The notes under the pieces were generated by a model. It was not told where the DNA came from, ran no database searches, and saw nothing but the letters and a program-made list of their open reading frames with translations. This document shows positions 1 through 8,341 of a stretch of DNA of 48,292 bases, in pieces; within the stretch, counting starts at the first letter, position 1, and each line of letters begins with the position of its first letter. The stretch lies in the NCBI GenBank assembly GCA_900546225.1, contig URBZ01000007.1:1-48292 (forward strand), given 5' to 3'. The position numbers and the translations under genes were made by a program. The stretch comes from an uncultured Rickettsiales bacterium (GTDB taxonomy: Bacteria; Pseudomonadota; Alphaproteobacteria; Rs-D84).

Positions 1-227
1 GCGACAGCGGGGTAATTTTATTTTGTTGTATGTCACATGGGGAATCGAACACCGTGGTTGGGGTTCGACCCGCAGCAAAAAGGCGGGCGGGCGCACGCCG
101 GTTTGCCCTGCAAATTTTGCAAGGGCGGCGATAGCCAAGCCCCGCACGGGACTGCCAAAATAAAAGTGCCCTGCGACAGCGGGGTAATTTTATTTTGTTG
201 TATGTCACATGGGGAATCGAACACCGT
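1..227. repeat. 172-bp tandem direct repeat, cut by the window edge
   Basis: Bases 1-55 recur exactly at 173-227, giving one complete 172-bp unit and the start of a second. The array probably continues to the left of the window. The unit includes short GC-rich inverted segments (around 80-130). Small reading frames cross it on both strands, but they follow the repeat and show no coding signs such as a domain or a ribosome binding site. I do not recognise the repeat family. Confidence 0.8.
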
Positions 228-234
228 ATTTTTA

Positions 235-254
235 GTGCGCTCGCAATGACAAGG
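235..254. repeat. Fragment of the dispersed intergenic repeat
   Basis: The segment carries the ctcgcaatgaca end that recurs in the longer copies near 4960, 30240, 31225, 34404, 47372 and 48110. Only one end is present here, directly against the tandem repeat. Confidence 0.6.
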
Positions 255-273
255 GTGGCTGAATCTAATGAAT

Positions 274-1044
274 TTATTTGGCGTGTGCTGTCGCGCGACG
301 GGCACGTTTACCCCCAGATTTATACAGCACATCATATTCGTGACGCACCGCGTCCATCAATTCACGCTGGGGTGAATTTTTGTTATACCCCATCTGGGGC
401 GACAGGTCGCCGAAACACGCATCTTCCCAGTCAATAATTGCAACAACCTGCATCGTTTTTGGGTCTGCGAAAAAGTTATCGCACAAATCACCCTGTGACC
501 AGCCGTACATATACCGTGGTGCATCGTCGGGCGTTGGTTTCAAATCGCGAATTTCAGCGGGATCGGCACACGCCACCTGATACAAAAAGTTTGCCAGTTG
601 GCGCGCCAATTTTGTTTTGTGTTTCAAGACCATATTCGGATTTAACTGGCGCACACCACAACCACGCACAAATTCGTATTTACGAACGGGGATTTTATCA
701 CGCCCCATATACAGCAATTCAACCGACGGAATGTGTATTGGCGAAATTGGTTGCAGCGCGTCAACAATGCGTTTTTCATTTTCTGCCAATTTGCGAAAAT
801 TACTGCGATACAGTGGAAACTTGTATATCCATTGGTCATTGACGGCAATCAGTAAACTGCGTCCTTGATAGCCAACAAATGTTTTTATTTTGAATATCTT
901 TGTACCCAAATCGCGACGAATAAAACGAATTTCACGCGCCACCGGTGAATTTAGAACCGCACGCACGCGATTGCGTTCACGCTTGTTCCATACAAACGCG
1001 CACAACAGATTTGTTAAAAAATGTGGCATTGATGTAAATATCAT
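274..1044 (-). CDS. Aminoglycoside/choline phosphotransferase-like kinase (APH superfamily)
   Basis: A 256-residue protein with an APH-type kinase layout. The N-lobe has an FxGYQGRSLL segment and a likely ATP lysine in IYKFP (about residue 75). The catalytic loop is QGDLCDNFF (184-192), where families usually have HGDxxxxN, and the metal-binding segment is IIDWEDA (203-209). The catalytic Asp (186) and metal Asp (205) are kept, but the loop His is Gln and the loop Asn is one residue closer than usual. The small-molecule substrate cannot be told. Its ATG overlaps the end of the MerR gene by 4 bases (ATGA), so the two are probably translationally coupled. Confidence 0.7.
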   Translation of the reverse strand: MIFTSMPHFLTNLLCAFVWNKRERNRVRAVLNSPVAREIRFIRRDLGTKIFKIKTFVGYQGRSLLIAVNDQWIYKFPLYRSNFRKLAENEKRIVDALQPISPIHIPSVELLYMGRDKIPVRKYEFVRGCGVRQLNPNMVLKHKTKLARQLANFLYQVACADPAEIRDLKPTPDDAPRYMYGWSQGDLCDNFFADPKTMQVVAIIDWEDACFGDLSPQMGYNKNSPQRELMDAVRHEYDVLYKSGGKRARRATAHAK

Positions 1045-1430
1045 TGTGACACCGTCAATAACTGTTTGGCAGATAACAACAAATCAATTGCAGTATCAAT
1101 TTGGTCGCTGTTATTTTGTGATACAGGCGCACTAGGCGCGACGGCAACCGCCGTCGGCGCAATATTTAACGCGGACGCGGTGTCTGGGAATGTGCCATCA
1201 CGCAACAGTTTTTTTACCCCCGCGATGGTCATACCACGCGTATACAGCAAATCACGTATCACCGTCAGGCGTGCAACCGTTTCCGTGCGATAATAACGGC
1301 GACCGCCCGCCCCCGTTGTCGGTTTAATGGCAACGGGGAATTGGCGTTCCCAATAACGCAGGGTGTGCGCAGGTATGCCCAACTGTTTGGACACTTCGTT
1401 TATTGACGCAAAGTATTCAGTGTTTTGCAT
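1041..1430 (-). CDS. MerR-family transcriptional regulator
   Basis: A 129-residue protein with an N-terminal MerR winged helix-turn-helix: INEVSKQLGIPAHTLRYWE at about residues 10-28, then the wing with GGRRYYR (about 42-48) and the second helix pair to about residue 80. The C-terminal part is short, Ala/Pro-rich and has no Cys cluster, so it is not a classical metal sensor. This form resembles the short MerR proteins common in alphaproteobacteria. GGGGG just before the ATG serves as the ribosome binding site. It starts 14 bases after the gyrA stop and overlaps the kinase gene, so the three may form one transcript. The regulated genes are unknown. Confidence 0.8.
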   Translation of the reverse strand: MQNTEYFASINEVSKQLGIPAHTLRYWERQFPVAIKPTTGAGGRRYYRTETVARLTVIRDLLYTRGMTIAGVKKLLRDGTFPDTASALNIAPTAVAVAPSAPVSQNNSDQIDTAIDLLLSAKQLLTVSQ

Positions 1431-1444
1431 ACGCGCCCCCGTGA

Positions 1445-4189
1445 TTATTCTGCGATTTGTGCCGCGTCAGCTTCGACTTCTGCCTCTTCGGCTTCGTCAC
1501 TGACGATAGATATAGCAGACACCACGCGTTCATTTTCGCCCGTACGGAACAATGTTACACCCGCCGTTGCGCGACCCGCAATACGGACATCGTCAACCGG
1601 TGTACGAATGATTTTACCACCGTCGGTTACCATCATAACGTCGTGACCATTTTCCACAGGGAACGAACCCGCAACCGCGGTATTCTTGCCACCCAGTTTG
1701 ATGTTTGCGAAACCATTTCCACCACGGTGCGTTGTGCGATATTCATATGCACTGGTACGTTTACCGAAACCATTTTCAGATATGGTCAAAATAAACTGTT
1801 CGTTCGCCGCCATTTGCGCCATCTGGTCATCGGTCAGAACCAAAGATGTTGCCTCTTCATCTTCGTCAGATGCTTCTTCGTCAACACCGGTTGCCGCGCG
1901 ACGTGCCGCACGTGATTGCTTGATATATGCCGCACGAACCGCCGCGTCAGATTCACCGTGATTTAACATCGCCATACCGATGATACGATCATCTGCGCCC
2001 AGATTCATACCACGCACACCAGTTGAATTACGGCCGGCAAATACGCGGATTTCGTCCACTGGGAATCGTATGCAGCGACCACGATACGTTGCCAAGAATA
2101 CGTCCTGTTCTTCGTTACATGGCAGGACAGAAATCAAACTGTCGCCTTCGTCCAGTTTCATTGCGATTTTACCATTTGCACGAATCTGGTCAAAGTCAGA
2201 CATGCGGTTGCGACGTACCGTCCCAGACGCGGTTGCGAACATCAAGAAATGTTCCTTGCCCGATGCACGGACGCGTTCAACCTCTTCTTCGGGGACTGGC
2301 AGGATTGCTGTAATTGTTTCGCCATTTTCCAGTGGCAACAGGTTGACCAATGGGCGTCCCTTGGCCGCGGCAGCGGCCTCTGGCAATTTATACGTTTTCA
2401 ATTTATAGCACAGGCCCTTGGAACTGAAGAACAACAGTGGTGTATGCGTATTTGCAACGAACACCTGAACCACGTAATCGTCGTCCTTGGTCGTCATGGC
2501 ATTACGTCCCTTGCCCCCGCGTTTCTGGGCGCGATATGTATCCAGCGCAACACGTTTGATGTAACCAGTGTTCGACACGGTGACAACCATATCTTCGCGG
2601 GCAATCAAATCTTCGATATCAATGTCGATTTCGGCATCGGAAATTTCTGTACGACGTGGTGATGACCAGTTATCACGCACAGATGCGGTTTCGTCACGAA
2701 TGATTTGAACGATACGTTCGTGACTGCCCAAAATGTCCAACAGGTCTTTTATCAACGCGCCCAGTTCAGTCAAATCTTCGTGAATTTTGTCGCGTTCCAA
2801 ACCGGTCAAACGATGCAACTGTAATTCCAGAATTGCACGCGCCTGATCTTCGGACATATAGAACATGCCATCTTTGTATTCTGTATTTGGATCATCAATC
2901 AGTTGAATGTACGATTCGATGTCCGACGCACGCCAACCGCGCGACACCAACGCATCACGCGCGGCATCTGGGTTTGGACTGGATTTAATCAATTCAATGA
3001 CTTCGTCCAAATTACCAACGGCAACGGACAGCCCCAACAATGTATGCGCACGGGCACGCGCCTTGTTCAAATCGAAAATTGTGCGGCGACGAATAACCTC
3101 GCACCGGAAATCAATGAACGCGTCCAGAACACCACGAATATTGAACAGCATCGGGCGACCGCGATTCAACGCCATCATGTTCACTGGGAAATTCGTCTGC
3201 ATTTCTGTGTACTGGAACAAATGATTCAGTACAACGTCCGCAATCGCATCACGCTTTAATTCAATGACGATGCGCAGACCTTCTTTGGACGATTCATCAC
3301 GAATTTCGGCGATACCCTCGATACGTTTATCTTTTATTAATTCGGCGATTTTGATAATCATTTGCGCCTTGTTGACCTGATACGGGATTTCGTCCACGAC
3401 GATTGCGTCGTGATCATGGAATTTTTCCATATGAGTTTTTGCGCGAATAATAATTGAACCACGACCAGTTGTGTGCGCCTTGTACGCACCAGCGCGTCCC
3501 ATAATTACCGCACCCGTTGGGAAATCAGGCCCTGGGATAATGCCAAATAATTCATCGTCTGAAATATCTTTGTTGTCCAGAATTGCCAAAATACCATTGC
3601 AGATTTCGCCCAAGTTATACGTTGGTACGTTTGTTGCCATACCAACCGCAATACCAGAACCACCATTGACCAACAAATTTGGGAACTTGGTTGGCAAAAC
3701 CACAGGTTCTTGCAAAGAACCGTCAAAGTTCGGTTGCCAATCAACAGTATCTTTGTCCATATCGTCCATCAGCGACGCGCCCAGTTTGGACAAGCGTGCC
3801 TCTGTATAACGCATGGCCGCGGGTTTATCACCGTCGCGCGAACCAAAGTTACCCTGACCCTGAACCAAGGTTTCACCCATAGAAAAGTCCTGTGCCATAC
3901 GGGCCATTGCCTCGTAAATAGAACTGTCGCCATGTGGGTGGTATTTACCCATAACCTCGCCCACAATACGGGCAGATTTAACCGTTGGCTTGGTTGCAGG
4001 TGCAACATCGTTCATAACGTACAAAATTCGACGATGCACCGGTTTGCAACCATCGCGAACATCAGGCAACGCGCGGTCGACAATAACAGACATCGCATAG
4101 TCCAAGAAACTGGTACGCATTTCATGTTCAATGGACGACTGTGGAATTTTAACGGCCGCGTCATCGGTATTATTGATAATTTCAGACAT
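1445..4189 (-). CDS. gyrA: DNA gyrase subunit A
   Basis: A 914-residue type II topoisomerase A subunit that pairs with GyrB to introduce negative supercoils. The breakage-reunion domain contains the DNA-linking tyrosine in RYTEARLS (Tyr128). The quinolone-region motif is HPHGDSSIYE, with Ser89 at the E. coli Ser83 position and Glu93 at the Asp87 position. The C-terminal wrapping domain has QKRGGKG, the GyrA box with one Arg-to-Lys change, which separates it from ParC. A longer frame runs to 4342, but I choose the ATG at 4189: it gives the family N-terminus, has GGGGAAAAG upstream, and the frame before it overlaps the promoter. The C-terminus is acidic. Confidence 0.97.
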   Translation of the reverse strand: MSEIINNTDDAAVKIPQSSIEHEMRTSFLDYAMSVIVDRALPDVRDGCKPVHRRILYVMNDVAPATKPTVKSARIVGEVMGKYHPHGDSSIYEAMARMAQDFSMGETLVQGQGNFGSRDGDKPAAMRYTEARLSKLGASLMDDMDKDTVDWQPNFDGSLQEPVVLPTKFPNLLVNGGSGIAVGMATNVPTYNLGEICNGILAILDNKDISDDELFGIIPGPDFPTGAVIMGRAGAYKAHTTGRGSIIIRAKTHMEKFHDHDAIVVDEIPYQVNKAQMIIKIAELIKDKRIEGIAEIRDESSKEGLRIVIELKRDAIADVVLNHLFQYTEMQTNFPVNMMALNRGRPMLFNIRGVLDAFIDFRCEVIRRRTIFDLNKARARAHTLLGLSVAVGNLDEVIELIKSSPNPDAARDALVSRGWRASDIESYIQLIDDPNTEYKDGMFYMSEDQARAILELQLHRLTGLERDKIHEDLTELGALIKDLLDILGSHERIVQIIRDETASVRDNWSSPRRTEISDAEIDIDIEDLIAREDMVVTVSNTGYIKRVALDTYRAQKRGGKGRNAMTTKDDDYVVQVFVANTHTPLLFFSSKGLCYKLKTYKLPEAAAAAKGRPLVNLLPLENGETITAILPVPEEEVERVRASGKEHFLMFATASGTVRRNRMSDFDQIRANGKIAMKLDEGDSLISVLPCNEEQDVFLATYRGRCIRFPVDEIRVFAGRNSTGVRGMNLGADDRIIGMAMLNHGESDAAVRAAYIKQSRAARRAATGVDEEASDEDEEATSLVLTDDQMAQMAANEQFILTISENGFGKRTSAYEYRTTHRGGNGFANIKLGGKNTAVAGSFPVENGHDVMMVTDGGKIIRTPVDDVRIAGRATAGVTLFRTGENERVVSAISIVSDEAEEAEVEADAAQIAE

Positions 4190-4219
4190 ACTTACTTTTC
4201 CCCTATTTTTGATATAACG

Positions 4220-4249
4220 AGAATAGCAAATTTTTACGCTTTTGGTCAA
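4220..4249 (-). promoter_or_regulatory. gyrA promoter
   Basis: TTGACC (-35, 4244-4249) and TATTCT (-10, 4220-4225) are separated by 18 bases on the minus strand. The predicted start gives a short leader of about 25 nt that contains the GGGGAAAAG ribosome binding site of gyrA. Confidence 0.65.
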
Positions 4250-4271
4250 GACATAAACCCTAAAAAACGCA

Positions 4272-4299
4272 TTGACAAAAGAACATTTTGTGATACGCT
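4272..4299 (+). promoter_or_regulatory. Promoter of the 76-residue gene, extended -10, leaderless type
   Basis: TTGACA (4272-4277), 16 bases, then TGA-TACGCT (-10 at 4294-4299 with an upstream TG). Only 9 bases lie between the -10 box and the ATG at 4309, so the mRNA would have 0-3 untranslated bases. It diverges from the gyrA promoter. Confidence 0.65.
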
Positions 4300-4308
4300 G
4301 AGCACACC

Positions 4309-4539
4309 ATGAAAAAATTGAAACGAGTTGTTCAAGACACACAAAACACTGTTGATGATATGCTGGAAATGACCGGCGACCGCAACAGTTTCTTGCGCAT
4401 GCAATTACGTGGCATTCGCATCAACACGGTTGTAACCCTGTACATGATAAACGCGGCCGAGGCCGCCGCCGCACGGGTCACCGCCGCCAGGGACGCTGCA
4501 ATCACCGCAATTCGCCAACGGTTACAGCACACAAAATAA
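4309..4539 (+). CDS. Small protein of unknown function, 76 residues
   Basis: I do not recognise it. The 76-residue product is basic and probably all helical, with an Ala-rich second half (AAEAAAARVTAARDAA at about 50-65). There is no signal peptide. The case for a real gene is a good promoter ending 9 bases before the ATG and a second small gene 22 bases downstream. There is no Shine-Dalgarno sequence, as expected for a leaderless message. It lies between gyrA (divergent) and rpmH (same strand). Confidence 0.55.
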   Translation: MKKLKRVVQDTQNTVDDMLEMTGDRNSFLRMQLRGIRINTVVTLYMINAAEAAAARVTAARDAAITAIRQRLQHTK

Positions 4540-4561
4540 CACTAAACACGGGGCAGAAACG

Positions 4562-4657
4562 ATGTTTTTACCATTTTGGCGTTTGTTTTCACTGTTATTC
4601 TCTTACTATTTGATGTTAGAGGGGCTGAAAAAACTGGGATTGGTAAAATCTAAATAA
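4562..4657 (+). CDS. Possible 31-residue membrane peptide
   Basis: A short frame reading MFLPFWRLFSLLFSYYLMLE and then a basic tail GLKKLGLVKSK. The first 20 residues are strongly hydrophobic and aromatic, suited to one membrane helix, followed by a Lys-rich end. GGGGCAG lies about 6-12 bases before the ATG. It follows the 76-residue gene on the same strand and ends just before the rpmH promoter. It is too short to name; the composition and position support it only modestly. Confidence 0.4.
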   Translation: MFLPFWRLFSLLFSYYLMLEGLKKLGLVKSK

Positions 4658-4662
4658 AAAGG

Positions 4663-4691
4663 TTGCGTTTTATAAAAACCTGTGGTTAAAT
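4663..4691 (+). promoter_or_regulatory. rpmH promoter
   Basis: TTGCGT (4663-4668), 17 bases, then TTAAAT (4686-4691) preceded by TGG, an extended -10. The predicted leader of about 16 nt carries AAAAGGA before the rpmH ATG. Confidence 0.6.
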
Positions 4692-4713
4692 ATACGCGCA
4701 AAAGGATTTAGTT

Positions 4714-4866
4714 ATGGCAACAAAACGTACATATCAACCATCTAAAACACGCCGTGTCCAGACACACGGTTTTCGTGAAAGAATGGCAACCAAGGGCGGA
4801 CGCGAGGTTTTGAATCGTCGTCGCGCGGCGGGGCGTAAACGCTTGGCCGTGAATGCCGCCAACTAA
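4714..4866 (+). CDS. rpmH: 50S ribosomal protein L34
   Basis: A 50-residue, very basic protein with the L34 signature: TYQPSKTRR near the N-terminus, then HGFRERMATKGGREVLNRRR and AAGRKRLAV. It is slightly longer than the usual 44-47 residues because of N- and C-terminal additions (MATKRTY and NAAN). AAAAGGA precedes the ATG. The usual neighbours rnpA and yidC are absent: a terminator and a repeat follow directly. Confidence 0.95.
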   Translation: MATKRTYQPSKTRRVQTHGFRERMATKGGREVLNRRRAAGRKRLAVNAAN

Positions 4867-4893
4867 AAAAATCCGCCGATTGGCGGTTTTTTT
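4865..4893 (+). terminator. rpmH terminator
   Basis: Hairpin CCGCC (4873-4877) / GGCGG (4882-4886), extended by A/T pairs, followed by a T run. It starts at the rpmH stop codon. Confidence 0.85.
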
Positions 4894-4897
4894 ATTA

Positions 4898-5033
4898 AAA
4901 ATTCAAAGTGCAAAGTTCAGAGTTCCAATAATGTGCGCTGCGCGCGACATTAAACTAACTGGATTGCCGCGCTACGCTCGCAATGACAGAACCATCACCG
5001 TCGCACTTACATGCGCCCCCTCCAATGGTGGGG
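4898..5033. repeat. Dispersed intergenic repeat copy
   Basis: The copy contains, in order, an aaagttcagagtt module, a gtgcgctgcgcgc palindrome, and the actggattgc ... ctcgcaatgaca core (4959-4985). Related modules recur throughout the window. No gene is visible in this gap. Confidence 0.8.
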
Positions 5034-5038
5034 AATAT

Positions 5039-5067
5039 AAAAAACGCGCCAGTGGCGCGTTTTTTTA
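5039..5067 (-). terminator. Terminator after the thioesterase gene
   Basis: AACGCGCC (5043-5050) / GGCGCGTT (5054-5061) with loop AGT, flanked by an A run and a T run, so it could act in both directions. Near-identical hairpins occur at 47282 and 48013. Confidence 0.85.
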
Positions 5068-5793
5068 TTATTTAACCCACGTGCATATGACCGATGCGTG
5101 TTCGGTGTCGCCCGTGCGGATTTTATGATGCGATGTGTCACCATCAATTTTAACATCAATTTCAACCTGGGGCGTATCGGGATTGATTTCTTTTTTGAAA
5201 TTTAATTCAATACTGCGCAATTTATGTTCATTGCGGTATGTGTAGCCCACGCTTTCGGTTGCCCACACGGCATAGACCGCGTTATTTATATGCTGGTTCA
5301 CATCAATATCATCAAACCGACATTTGAACACGTGCGTTTTTTCGGGTGTGAAATCTGGGAACTTGCAGAATATTCTGTCCCACGCGCGCGCACCATGTTG
5401 TACCAATGTTGGCACGGCATCGTCCAAGCGCATCGGACGGCGGGTTGCCATATCAATCAGAACCCATTGAGATGTCGCACGCACCATCAAGCGACCGTCT
5501 GCGCCACGAATTTCAAAATCACGTGTGGCACGCAGTAATTCTTTCATTGATGGCCATGTGGAAAACGTCAGTTCTTCGCCCTCGCGCGGCAATTCAATAA
5601 TATCGACCAGATAGTGCGTAACAACCCACGCCATGTTGTGTTCGGTCAAAAAAGTACGACCACAGCCCAATATTTCGGCATGTGTGTCCGCGCAACCCTG
5701 TAATTCATTCATCAGAATCAGCGGACGAACATACCCATATCGGTCACATTGGTACGCCTGCAAAATGCGTTTTACAATCAATTTTTCAGACAC
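5068..5793 (-). CDS. Acyl-ACP thioesterase (Fat family)
   Basis: A 241-residue double hot-dog thioesterase that would hydrolyse fatty acyl-ACP to free fatty acid in the cytoplasm. The first hot-dog domain holds a helix with ACADTHAE-like residues (about 33-40). The second holds DVNQHINNAVYAVWATE, the family motif with the catalytic Asn and His (N-x-H) at about residue 165. The start is GTG at 5793; GGGG, 9 bases upstream, overlaps the end of valS, so the two genes are likely co-transcribed. This family is common in Firmicutes, Bacteroidetes and plants and uncommon in proteobacteria. Confidence 0.85.
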   Translation of the reverse strand: MSEKLIVKRILQAYQCDRYGYVRPLILMNELQGCADTHAEILGCGRTFLTEHNMAWVVTHYLVDIIELPREGEELTFSTWPSMKELLRATRDFEIRGADGRLMVRATSQWVLIDMATRRPMRLDDAVPTLVQHGARAWDRIFCKFPDFTPEKTHVFKCRFDDIDVNQHINNAVYAVWATESVGYTYRNEHKLRSIELNFKKEINPDTPQVEIDVKIDGDTSHHKIRTGDTEHASVICTWVK

Positions 5794-5798
5794 GGCGA

Positions 5799-8201
5799 TT
5801 ACCCCTGAATGTTTTGCGCAACAACGAAATCAATCGCGTTACCCAATACGATTTCATTTGCACGCGCGGCAGATTTTATCACACCATGCAATGCCACCGG
5901 CGTATCAGACGGAATTGTCAATGTTTCCAGTTTTGCACCATTGCCAACCTTGCGTTCTGTGCGCAGGCCGCGAACATTGCGCAAAATGTCCAGCGCAATT
6001 TGCATATCCGCAACATCGGTATCGCGCGACGAATCCACCGCCGGAAATGCAGTCAGATGCAGGGTTTCGCCACCCTCAACATCGCGGTAAATTTTCTGCC
6101 ACAATTCTTCGGTCAGGAATGGAATAAATGGCGCATACAAACCGATGATGGCACGCAGAACCTCAAACAGCGCCCATTGCGCCGCCAGTTTCGATTTGGC
6201 ATCGTATTTTTCTGGTGACCAAAAGCGGTCTTTGATAAATTCCAGATACTGGTCACAGAACACCTCGTAAAAGAATGTGTCAATGGCGGCACGGGAATTA
6301 TAATTATCGTATTTATCCAGATTGCGACGAACATCTGCGATTGTTTTGTTCAATTCAGACAAAACCCATCTGTCTTCGATATGACGGTCGGCAACCGCAA
6401 TCGGCGTGGCGGTTTTTGGGTCAAAATCGGTCAGATTCATCAGTGTGTACTTTGCCGCATTCCACAATTTAGTCAACAGTTTTGAGCCACGTTTAACCTC
6501 GTCATCGCTGTATCTGATGTCGGTACCAATTGGCGCGGTCGCCACCCAATAACGCAATGCGTCTGCGCCGAATTTATCAATCGTGGTCAATGGGTCTGTG
6601 CCGTTACCCTTGGTCTTGGACATCTTTTGCCCCTTGGCATCACGTACCAGACCGTGGAAATTCACCGTGTGGAATGGAACATCGCCCATGACATAGATAC
6701 CCATCATTATCATACGCGCCACCCAGAAGAAAATAATGTCCGCGCCGGTGTATAACAAATCGGTTGGGTAATATTTTTCCAACTCTGGTGTTTTTTCCGG
6801 CCACCCCAATGTAGAAAATGGCCACAGCGCAGACGAAAACCACGTATCCAAACATGACGTATCACGGGTCAATTCTTTGCCACCTGATTGTGCGACCGCC
6901 GCCGCTTCGTTTTCAGCAACATAGATATTGCCATCGGCATCGTACCACGCTGGGATTTGATGCCCCCACCACAGTTGGCGCGAAATAGACCATTCATGAA
7001 TATCGCGCATCCACGCCATAAACAGGTTATAGCGGTGTTCTGGCATAAATTTAACCTTGCCTGCCTCTACCGCGGCGATGGCACGTTCTGCCAATTTTGG
7101 CGCATCGACGAACCATTCATCGCGAACCATGTATTCAATTACAACATTGCCACGTTCGGAATATGGTGTTGGAATAATCTTGTCATCGATTTTAATCATC
7201 AGACCCGCGGCGTCCAAATCTTTGATAATTTCGGCACGTGCGGTAAATCTGTCCATGCCACGATATTTTTCAGGCACGACATCAATGTCCGCCATTTTGG
7301 CATCACCCGTCAAAACGCACACCACCGGCAAATTGTGACGCAGGCCAACCGCCCAGTCGTCTTTGTCGTGTGCGGGGGTAATTTTCACTGCACCCGTCCC
7401 CTTGTCCGGATCGGCGTGCACATCGGCAATAACCGGAATTTCAATATTGGTCAACGGAATGATTGCCGTTTTGCCAATCAAGTGTTTTAATTTTTCATTA
7501 TCTGGGTGGATTGCAATCGCCTGATCGCCAAACAATGTTTCAGGACGTGTTGTTGCAATTTCAATAAAACCACCGTCTTTTAATGGGTATTTGAAATAAT
7601 AGAACTTGCCGTGTTCTTCGCGAACCTCTACCTCCAAATCCGAAATAGATGTTTGCTGTTTTGGACACCAGTTGACCAAGCGGCGCGCACGATAAATCAA
7701 CCCCTCGTTATACATTTTTACGAACAGTTTATTTACAGCCGCAGACAGTCCCGCGTCCATTGTAAAACGTTCGCGTGACCACACCGGCGTTACGCCCAGT
7801 GTGTGCAACTGTTTGATAATTTGGCCGCCCTTGTCCGCCTTCCATGCCCATGCGATGTCCAGCAATTCTTGCTTTGTTTTTGTACGTGGATTGATGCCGC
7901 GCTTTGACAAATCGCGTTCCACCAACAACTGGGTTGCGATTGATGCGTGATCCGTCCCCGGTTGCCACAAAACATCATAGCCACACATACGTTTATAACG
8001 GCAAATAATATCAGACAAAACATTGTCCAACGCGTGCCCCATATGCAGATTGCCCGTCACGTTTGGTGGTGGCATCATGATGCAAAATGCGGGCTTGTCC
8101 GATTTAACATCGTTGTCCCAGAAATGATTATTGTCCCAAAATTCCTGAATTTTGGTTTCAATTTCGCGTGCGTTGATATTTTTGCCCAATTCAATATTCA
8201 T
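5799..8201 (-). CDS. valS: Valyl-tRNA synthetase, short form
   Basis: An 800-residue class I synthetase that charges tRNA-Val. The HIGH motif is in PPPNVTGNLHMGHALDN (about residues 44-60) and the KMSKS loop is KMSKTKGNG. The CP1 editing domain is present (IATTRPETLFGDQAIAI, and TPAHDKDDW for the editing pocket). The anticodon-binding helices include RWVLSELNKTI. The protein ends at VVAQNIQG, where bacterial enzymes of about 880-950 residues continue into a C-terminal coiled-coil that grips the tRNA elbow; that arm is missing. The N-terminal body (GTDHASIATQ, LVNWCPK) looks bacterial. The stop lies only 5 bases before the thioesterase GTG. Confidence 0.95.
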   Translation of the reverse strand: MNIELGKNINAREIETKIQEFWDNNHFWDNDVKSDKPAFCIMMPPPNVTGNLHMGHALDNVLSDIICRYKRMCGYDVLWQPGTDHASIATQLLVERDLSKRGINPRTKTKQELLDIAWAWKADKGGQIIKQLHTLGVTPVWSRERFTMDAGLSAAVNKLFVKMYNEGLIYRARRLVNWCPKQQTSISDLEVEVREEHGKFYYFKYPLKDGGFIEIATTRPETLFGDQAIAIHPDNEKLKHLIGKTAIIPLTNIEIPVIADVHADPDKGTGAVKITPAHDKDDWAVGLRHNLPVVCVLTGDAKMADIDVVPEKYRGMDRFTARAEIIKDLDAAGLMIKIDDKIIPTPYSERGNVVIEYMVRDEWFVDAPKLAERAIAAVEAGKVKFMPEHRYNLFMAWMRDIHEWSISRQLWWGHQIPAWYDADGNIYVAENEAAAVAQSGGKELTRDTSCLDTWFSSALWPFSTLGWPEKTPELEKYYPTDLLYTGADIIFFWVARMIMMGIYVMGDVPFHTVNFHGLVRDAKGQKMSKTKGNGTDPLTTIDKFGADALRYWVATAPIGTDIRYSDDEVKRGSKLLTKLWNAAKYTLMNLTDFDPKTATPIAVADRHIEDRWVLSELNKTIADVRRNLDKYDNYNSRAAIDTFFYEVFCDQYLEFIKDRFWSPEKYDAKSKLAAQWALFEVLRAIIGLYAPFIPFLTEELWQKIYRDVEGGETLHLTAFPAVDSSRDTDVADMQIALDILRNVRGLRTERKVGNGAKLETLTIPSDTPVALHGVIKSAARANEIVLGNAIDFVVAQNIQG

Positions 8202-8239
8202 TTTTAATTTGCCTTCGTATTATTTGTAATTACCCGCAA

Positions 8240-8267
8240 ATCCTATCAGAATTATTTCAAAATTCAA
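8240..8267 (-). promoter_or_regulatory. valS promoter
   Basis: TTGAAT (-35, 8262-8267), 16 bases, TAGGAT (-10, 8240-8245) with an upstream TGA. The leader would be about 32 nt. Confidence 0.55.
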
Positions 8268-8296
8268 GCACACATATACGCGCGCGTGCGCGACGC

Positions 8297-8326
8297 TTGA
8301 CAAAAACCAGATATGTATTATTATAG
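8297..8326 (+). promoter_or_regulatory. Promoter of the 140-residue unknown gene
   Basis: TTGACA (8297-8302) is followed after 17-18 bases by ATTATA or TTATAG (8320-8326). The predicted start falls just before the AAAAAAGG ribosome binding site of the gene at 8342. Confidence 0.65.
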
Positions 8327-8341
8327 CAAAAAAGGTACTTG

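Noticed and set aside
50..75. tRNA-like T-arm sequence (ggggttcgaccc) in the tandem repeat
   Set aside because: No acceptor, D or anticodon arm can be assembled around it on either strand.
33..335. A 100-residue minus-strand reading frame across the tandem repeat
   Set aside because: It is a product of the repeat sequence, overlaps the kinase gene end, and has no ribosome binding site, domain or promoter.
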